From positions 22,172,622 to 22,236,621 of the forward strand of contig NC_134398.1 of NCBI RefSeq assembly GCF_050003625.1: a stretch of DNA of 64,000 nucleotides, written 5' to 3'. The notes under the pieces were generated by a model, which saw only the letters and a program-made list of their open reading frames with translations, did no database searches and was not told where the DNA came from. Shown here piece after piece: positions 57,591 to 64,000 of the stretch. Within the stretch, counting starts at the first letter, position 1, and each line of letters opens with the position of its first letter. The DNA is from Haematobia irritans (lineage: Eukaryota; Arthropoda; Insecta; Diptera; Muscidae). Both the position numbers and the translations under genes were made by a program.

Positions 57591-58849
57591 TTACTCTGGA
57601 ATGAAATTTTAGATAAACAAAATTCAGCATGGTATTCCAATGATAAAGAAAATGTCTATAGATTTTTATTAAAATTATTATCAATTCACACTCACCCCAA
57701 CCAAATTTTAGTTATACTAAATATTTAAATTATTTAACGTAACAGACAGAAGATGATGATAATGTTACTGCTGATAACAAAACACGAGCATTGGTTCAAA
57801 TTGCTACAGAAAAAAATCTTTTTTTTATCTTTTTATGCTAATCCCAATGAATGGCCTTTGATATGAAAATAATACTGCAATTTGATTGTGGCTAAAAAAA
57901 AATTATAAAAGTTTTTAAGGCCTTTAGATAATGGGTGATAGAGAAACAGATGAAATAAAATGACGAGAGTGTATTACAGTAGATACTTTTATAACCTAAC
58001 ACGATAGAAGTAAATACAGAAGCTAAAAATTAAAAAAAAAAAAATTAGTCATTTATAAAATCTACAGAAATATTTGTATAGAAATATTTTGCTACCAAAC
58101 GAAATTCCCTTTTGTTTGTAATATTTGCTGAAAGTTGAAACTTAATACTAATATCATTTTTTTTTAACACTCTAACACTGTCATACATGAATATTTGTAG
58201 CGGTCGTTGTAAGTGTTCAAACAGTGAAACAAAATGGTTTAATACGCTTCAAGTGTCTGCATAAATAGTTTTTTTTTTTTTTTGCCAAATCCGGCATCAT
58301 CTCACCATGACAAAAGGTATCTTGTATGAGAACAATATCGAATTAAATCATTATATTTTATTATAATCTCATTCCTAATGTAGGTCATTCCATGTATAAT
58401 GTTAGATCTAATATTGTCTTATTACCATCGACTGTTTTTAAATCTTATGATATAGCGAATAAATATTCTCTGCATATCCACTAGAACTAAACTAATTTGC
58501 CGTTCCTTTAATACAGCACATTATGTCTGTTATACGTCAGAAATTTTTATATGATTCAATAAATGAGATTAAAAAATTTCCACTTGATTTCCACGATAAC
58601 CAACAAATGAATATGTCATACAATGAAACTTATGAAATTTGTAAGTTTGTCGTTAATTGGCGTTTTTTGCATTAATTAATAACAATAATTACTTTAAGTG
58701 ATTAAACCATAAAAATCAAAATCGTAACTTCAATATAGCCCATTCTTTTTAGCAATGTCATCGAAGATAAGAACATCTTTGCTATCAGATAAATATTATA
58801 TAGAAAAACTAAAACAAAAATCCTTAAATTTGGTTAATTCAATGGAGGA
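57591..58849. other. unique-looking AT-rich spacer
   Basis: No repeat family, exon or RNA gene recognised. A poly-T run lies at 58268-58283. Confidence 0.4.
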
Positions 58850-59866
58850 ACAATTTTGACAAAATTTTCTATAGCAATAAAATTATGACAAAATGTTCTA
58901 TAGAAATAAATCGTTGACAAAAATTTCTATAGAAATAAACTTTTGATAAATTTATCTAAAGGAATAAAATTTGGATAAAATTTTGTATACAAATAAAATT
59001 TTGACAAAATATTCTATAGAACTAAAATTTTGACAAAATTTTGACAAAATTTCTATAGAAAAAAATTATTTTGACAAAATTTTCAATAGAAATAAAATTT
59101 TGACAAAATTTTCTAAAGAAATAAAATGTTGACAAAATTTTCTATAGAAATAAAATTTTGACAAAATTTTCTATAGAAATAAAATTTTGACAAAATCTTC
59201 TATAGAAATAAAATTTTGACCAAATTTTCTACAGATATAAAATTTTGACAAAATCTTCTATAGAAATAAAATTTTGACCAAATTTTCTACAGATATAAAA
59301 TTTTGACAAAATTTTCTATAGAAATAAAATTTTGACAAATTTTTCTATAGAAATAAAATTTTGACCAAATTTTCTATAGAAATAAAATGTTGACAAAGTT
59401 TTCTATAGAAATAAAATTTTGACAAAATGTTCTATAGAAATAAAATTTTGACAAAATTTTCTATAGAAATAAAATTTTGACAAAATTTTCTATAGAAATA
59501 AAATTTTGACAAAATTTTCTATAGAAATAAAATTTTGACAAAATTTTCCATAGAAATAAAATTTTAACAAAATTTTCTATAGAAATAGAGTTTGGACAAA
59601 ATTTTATATAGAAATAAAATGTTAACAAAATTTTCTATAGAAATAAAATTTTGACAAAATTTTCTATAAAAATAAAATTTAGACAAAATATTCCAAAATT
59701 TTCTATAGAAATAAAATTTTGACAAAATTTTCCAAAATTTTCTATAGAAATAAAATTTTAACAAAATTTTCTATAGAAATAGAGTTTGGACAAAATTTTA
59801 TATAGAAATAAAATTTTAACAAATTTTTCTATAGACATAGAGTTTGGACAAAATTTTATATGGAAA
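58850..59866 (+). repeat. 29-bp tandem array 18
   Basis: About 35 units, homogeneous at 59080-59570. A block of several monomers containing AGAGTTTGGACAAAATTTTA recurs at 59585, 59770 and 59835. Confidence 0.95.
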
Positions 59867-59950
59867 CTAGCGTAACCCGGCCCGCTTCGCTGTGTCTTCC
59901 GAAGGGTATTTGTAGGAACATTTTGCGTTAACTTAGCCAACCGTATCCTT
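59867..59950 (-). mobile_element. Helitron-type 3' end, copy 1
   Basis: Read on the minus strand: CTTCGG, loop, CGAAGCGGGCCGGGTTACG, then CTAG followed by T. A hairpin about 12 bases before CTRR is the hallmark of Helitron 3' ends. The outer base pairs of this copy are mismatched (CCCTTCGG). Confidence 0.6.
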
Positions 59951-59959
59951 CGTGCTGGA

Positions 59960-60258
59960 AACAAATTCGAAAGAAATTTTGACAAAATTTTCAATAGAAA
60001 TAAAATGTTGACAAATTTTTTTATAGAAATAAATTTTTGCGAAAATTTTCTATAGATATAAAATTTTGACAAAATTTTCTATAGAAATAAAATTTTGACA
60101 AAATTTTCAATAAAAATAAAATGTTACAAATATTTCTATAGAAATAAATTTTTGTGAAAATTTTCTATAAAAATAAAATTTTGACAAAATTTTCCATAGA
60201 AATAAATTTTAACAAATATTCTATAGAAATAGAATTTGGACAACATTTTAAATAGAAA
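59960..60258 (+). repeat. 29-bp tandem array segment
   Basis: About ten units between Helitron-type ends 1 and 2. Confidence 0.9.
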
Positions 60259-60345
60259 CTAGCGTAACCAGGCCCGCTTCGCTACGCTTTCCGAAGCGTA
60301 TTTGTAGGAACATTTAGGGTTAACTTAGTCAACCAAATATAAATT
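60259..60345 (-). mobile_element. Helitron-type 3' end, copy 2
   Basis: CTAG at 60259-60262. The hairpin CGCTTCGGAAAGCGTAGCG plus AAGCG precedes it on the minus strand, with a 12-base linker GGCCTGGTTACG. Confidence 0.65.
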
Positions 60346-60932
60346 TGATCAATTCAAATTTTGAAAAAAAATTTTCTATAGAAATAAATTTTTGACAAAA
60401 TTTCTATAGAAATAAAATTTTACTTTAGCTAATCTAAAGGAATAAAATTTGGACAAAATTTGGTATAGAAATAAAATTTTGACAAAATATTCTATAGAGC
60501 TAAAATTTTGATAAAATATTCTATAGAACTAAAACTTTGACACAATCTTCTATAGAAATAAAATTCAACAAAAAGTTCTATGGTAATAAAATTTCAACAA
60601 AATTGCCTAAAGTAATAAAAGTAAAAAAAAAATCTATAGAATTAATATTTTGAAAAAATTTTCTATAAAAATAAAATGTTGACAAATTTTTCTATAGAAA
60701 TAAAATTTTAATAAAATTTTCAATAGAAATAAAATTTTGACAAACATTTTCCATAGAAATAAATTTTTGCGAAAATTTTCAATAGAAATAAAATGTTGAC
60801 AAATTTTCTATAGAAATAAATTTTTGCGAAAATTTTCTATAGAAATAAAATTTTGACAAAATTTTCCATAGAAATAAAATTTTAACAAATTTTTCTATAG
60901 GAATAGAATTTGGACAAAATTTTATATAGAAA
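60346..60932 (+). repeat. 29-bp-derived segment, first copy of a 712-bp duplication
   Basis: Diverged array units with landmarks TTTAGCTAATCTAAAGGAAT and AAAAAGTTCTATGGTAATAA. The whole segment with its Helitron-type end recurs 712-714 bp downstream. Confidence 0.85.
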
Positions 60933-61015
60933 CTAGCGTAACCCGGCTCGATTCGCTGCTCCTTCCGAAGCGTATTTGTAGGAACATTTAGCCTTAACTT
61001 AGTCAACCAAATATA
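60933..61015 (-). mobile_element. Helitron-type 3' end, copy 3
   Basis: CTAG at 60933-60936. The stem is partly changed on one side (CGATTCG opposite CCGAAGCG). Confidence 0.6.
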
Positions 61016-61039
61016 AATTTGATTAATTCAATGGAGGAA

Positions 61040-61645
61040 CAATTTTGACAAAATTTTCTATTGTAATACAATTTAAAAAAAAATTTTTTCTATAGAAATA
61101 ATTTTTTGACAAAATTTCTATAGAAATAAAATTTTACTTTAGCTAATCTAAAGGAATAAAATTTGGACAAAATTTGGTAGAGAAATAAAATTTTGACAAA
61201 ATATTCTATAGAACTAAAATTTTGATAAAATATTCTATAGAACTAAAATTTTGACACAATCTTCTAAAGAAATAAAATTCAACAAAAAGTTCTATGGTAA
61301 TAAAATTTCAACAAAATTGCCAAAAGTAATAAAAGTAAAAAAAAAATCTATAGAATTAACATTTTGAAAAAATTTTCTATAGAAATAAAATTTTGACAAA
61401 ATTTCTATAGAAATAAAATTTTAATAAAATTTTCAATAGAAATAAAATTTTGACAAAAATTTTCCATAGAAATAAATTTTTGCGAAAATTTTCAATAGAA
61501 ATAAAATGTTGACAAATTTTCTATAGAAATAAATTTTTGCGAAAATTTTCTATAGAAATAAAATTTTGACAAAATTTTCCATAGAAATAAAATTTTAACA
61601 AATTTTTCTATAGGAATAGAATTTGAACAAAATTTTATATAGAAA
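61040..61645 (+). repeat. 29-bp-derived segment, second copy of the 712-bp duplication
   Basis: Nearly identical to 60350-60932, including TTTAGCTAATCTAAAGGAAT at offset 714 and the AATAAAAGTAAAAAAAAAAT stretch. Confidence 0.85.
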
Positions 61646-61740
61646 CTAGCGTAACCCGGCCCGCTTCGCTGCGCTTTCCGAAGCGTATTTGTAGGAGCAT
61701 TTAGCCTTAATTTAGTCAACCAAATATAAATATGATTAAT
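61646..61740 (-). mobile_element. Helitron-type 3' end, copy 4
   Basis: CTAG at 61646-61649. The hairpin CGCTTCGGAAAGCGCAGCG plus AAGCG is intact, with linker GGCCGGGTTACG. This is the best-preserved copy. Confidence 0.7.
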
Positions 61741-61902
61741 TCAATGGAGGAACAATTTTGACAAAATTTTCTATTGGAATAAAATTGTGAAAAAAAAAAT
61801 TCTATAGAAATAAAATTTTGCTTTAGATAATCTTTTGACAAAATTTTCCATAGAAATAAAATTTTAACAAATTTTTCTATAGAAATAGAATTTGGACAAA
61901 AA
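61741..61902 (+). repeat. 29-bp tandem array, last segment of block
   Basis: A few degenerate units between Helitron-type ends 4 and 5. Confidence 0.8.
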
Positions 61903-62290
61903 CTAGTGTAACCCGGCCCGCTTCGCTGCTCCTTCCGAAGCGTATTTGTAGGAACATTTAGCGTTAACTTAGTCAACCATATCCTTCGTGCTGAAAACAA
62001 ATTCGAAAAGATTTGAATTCTTTCAAACAAATCGGACTGTTTGCTTTTTCATAGGTACAAATATGGCGGATATGCATATGTAAAACGGTTCGTCTTAAAA
62101 AATGTCGGGGAGAGGATGTTCCCTTTCCACCAAATTGTTTAAATAATGTTCTGTGTTCAGCAGTTGGACAATTTTCTATGTTTCTTGTGAATTTTAAGTG
62201 TGGTCTGTCAAGGAATGGTATCCTTCTCCTCAACATACCTTAAAATTAAGCACTATATTATAATAACATACAAAGAATTACTGTTTCCCA
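61903..62290 (-). mobile_element. Helitron-like fragment with 3' end, longest copy
   Basis: CTAG at 61903-61906 with hairpin. Continuing on the minus strand the match to the shorter copies runs past TTCGAATTTGTTTTCAGCAC into about 250 bp of further element sequence. A frame of 87 codons (62236-61973) contains NCPTAEHRTLFKQFGGKG and resembles decayed coding DNA, but is not recognised. The 5' end (expected TC) was not located. Confidence 0.5.
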
Positions 62291-62480
62291 TTCAATAAAT
62301 CGGAAAAAGCAAAAGTAGTAAAAAATTTTACCACATTAACATTTGCTAAAATGTTGGAAAATGATGCACCCTCTACGTTGGCTGCCAATTTCAAGTAAAT
62401 TTAGTTCTTTACAAAAAAGAAGTCTGGCAGAAGCCTGTGCAAAAATCATAAAATTATGTACCACCCCCTACTTTAAATTT
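62291..62480. other. short spacer
   Basis: Nothing recognised. Confidence 0.4.
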
Positions 62481-62525
62481 AGGTATGGATTGCGTAGAAA
62501 CTTCTACTGAAGACTGTCATCCACA

Positions 62526-62577
62526 ATCGAATTACTTGGGTTGCGGTAACACTTTACCGCAACCCAAGTAATTCGAT
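62526..62577. repeat. perfect hairpin, 24-bp stem with 4-base loop
   Basis: Left arm 62526-62549 is the exact reverse complement of right arm 62554-62577; the loop is CACT. The left arm is the normal element phrase (ATTACTTGGGTTGCGG); the right arm is an inverted duplicate absent from copies 4 and 5. Confidence 0.95.
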
Positions 62578-62689
62578 ACCGATGACAAGGTATCTCAAAA
62601 CTTCCTAACACCGTAATATATACCACATTGTCCATACGTGGTATATATTAAACTAAAAAGGCCGATTAAATACGTATATAATTAAGTTT

Positions 62690-62972
62690 AAAGTTTCTAT
62701 AGATATAAAATTTTGACAAAATTTTCTATAGAAGTAAAATTTGGAAAAAAATTTCTATAGAAATAAAATTTGGAAAAAATTTTCTATAGAAATAAAATTT
62801 TGACAAAATTTTCTATAGAAATAAAATTGTGACAAAATCTTCTATAGGAATAAAATTTTGACAAAATTTTCTATAGAAATAAAATTTTGACAAAATTTTC
62901 TATAGAAATAAAATTTTGACAAAATTTTCTATAGAAATAACATTTTGACAATGTTTTCTATAAAAATAAAAT
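62690..62972 (+). repeat. 29-bp tandem array 19
   Basis: About ten clean units inside composite copy 9. Confidence 0.9.
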
Positions 62973-64000
62973 TTTGGTAGATTATTTTTGGCTCGAGTGG
63001 CAACCATGATTATGAACCGATATGGACCAATTTTTGTGTGATTGGGGCTATATATAACTATAGACCGATATGGACCAATTATGGCATGGTTATAAGCGGC
63101 CTTATACTAACACCACGTTGCAAATTTCAACCGGATCGGATGAATTTTGCTCCTCCAAGAGGTTCCGGAGATCAACTATGGGGAACGGTTTATATGGGGG
63201 CTATATATAATTATGGACCGATATGGAGCAATTCTTGCGTGTTTGTTAGAGACCCCATTCTAACACCACGTATCAAATTTCAACCGGATCGGATGAATTT
63301 TGCTCCTCTAAGAGGCTCCGGAGGTCAAATCTGGGGAACGGCTTATATAGGGGCTATATATAATTATGGTCCGATATGAACCACTTTTGGCATTGTTGTT
63401 ACAGACTATATACTAACACCACGTACCAAATTTCAATCGGATCGGATGACTTTTGCTCCTCTAAGAGGCTCCGGAGGTCAAATCTGGGGATCGGTTTATA
63501 TGGGGGCTATATATAATTATAGGCCGATGTGGACTAAGTTTTGCATGGCCATTAGAGAACATATACCAACACCATGTACCAAATTTCAGCCGGATCGGAT
63601 GAAATTTGAAATTTATATAGGGGCTATATGTAATTATGGACCGATATGGACCAATTTTTGCATGGTTGTTAGAGACCATATACTAACACCATGTACCAAA
63701 TTTCAGCCGGATCGGATGAAATTTGGTTCTCTTAGAGGCTTCGCAAGCCAAATTTGGGGGTCCGTTTATATGGGGCTATACGTAAAAGTGGACCGATATG
63801 GACCAATTTTTGTATAGTTGTTAGAGACCATATACTACCACCAATTACCAAATTTCAGTCGGATCGGATGAAATTTGCTTCTCTTAGAGCAATCGCAAGC
63901 CAAATTTGGGGGTCCGTTTATATGGGGGTTATACGTAAAAGTGAACCGATATGGCCCATTTGCAATACCATCCGATCTACATCAATAACAACTACTTGTG

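Larger units (their letters stand above)
62480..64000 (+). mobile_element. composite mini-me-like element, type A copy 9, runs off the window
   Basis: Starts within the left end (TATGGATTGCGTAGAAACTT); the outer hairpin is missing. Then an array (62690-62972), GGTAGATTATTTTTGGCTCG, GTGGCAACCATG, about seven 153-bp units, and the start of the conserved right part (CCATTTGCAATACCATCCG). Confidence 0.8.

Noticed and set aside
61973..62236. 87-codon minus frame as a real gene
   Set aside because: It is part of the longest Helitron-like copy, with no recognised domain; treated as element sequence.

Overview
The window is nuclear DNA from a higher fly. It is very AT-rich and almost wholly built of dispersed and tandem repeats. 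Spliceosomal exon borders, mini-me-like elements carrying (GTCY)n microsatellites, mariner relics, and a Jockey-clade LINE relic point to Diptera. The mix of repeats suggests a muscid or other calyptrate fly; that placement is from general familiarity, not from a search.

Only one host protein gene is well supported. It lies on the minus strand as two coding exons (24686-22818 and 17147-16671) separated by a 5.7 kb intron. It encodes 782 residues of low-complexity protein ending in an isoleucine/leucine-zipper-like coiled coil that resembles the N-terminus of insect cGMP-dependent protein kinases. The cyclic-nucleotide and kinase domains are not in the window, so the gene must continue below position 16671 through at least 16 kb of repeats. 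A second possible host feature is a TATA-type core promoter with a 69-codon reading frame at 48181-48481, with low confidence.

The rest is mobile and repetitive DNA. (1) Two related mini-me-like families recur along the window: type A, with a 153-bp internal tandem unit, and type B, with a tandem unit of about 150 bp. Strand is given as + when the end reading ACAAGTA plus a GC-rich hairpin is on the left. (2) Arrays of a 29-bp monomer cover roughly a fifth of the window and often sit inside elements ending in GGTTGCCAC/GTGGCAACC. (3) One apparently intact two-ORF LINE lies at 29.9-34.2 kb, and a broken Jockey-like LINE tail at 50.8 kb. (4) A tRNA-derived SINE with a CCTAA tail has three full copies and one fragment. 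(5) There are three mariner transposase relics. (6) Two elements lie between TA dinucleotides, of 2063 bp and about 520 bp. (7) Five Helitron-type 3' ends are interleaved with the 29-bp array at 59.9-61.9 kb.

Layout: 0-16.5 kb arrays, mini-me copies and a 330-bp repeat; 16.6-24.8 kb host gene with a repeat-filled intron; 25.2-29.7 kb opposed array-bearing elements; 29.9-34.2 kb LINE; 34.3-42.0 kb composite mini-me elements, one split by the 2063-bp element; 42-51 kb mixed repeats including a large inverted repeat at 48.6-49.8 kb; 51.3-53.4 kb a long type B copy; 55-57.6 kb a triply nested composite; 58.8-62.3 kb array with Helitron ends; 62.5 kb to the end another composite with a perfect hairpin. 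Many copies are nested, which gives an insertion order but no gene cooperation beyond the LINE ORF pair.
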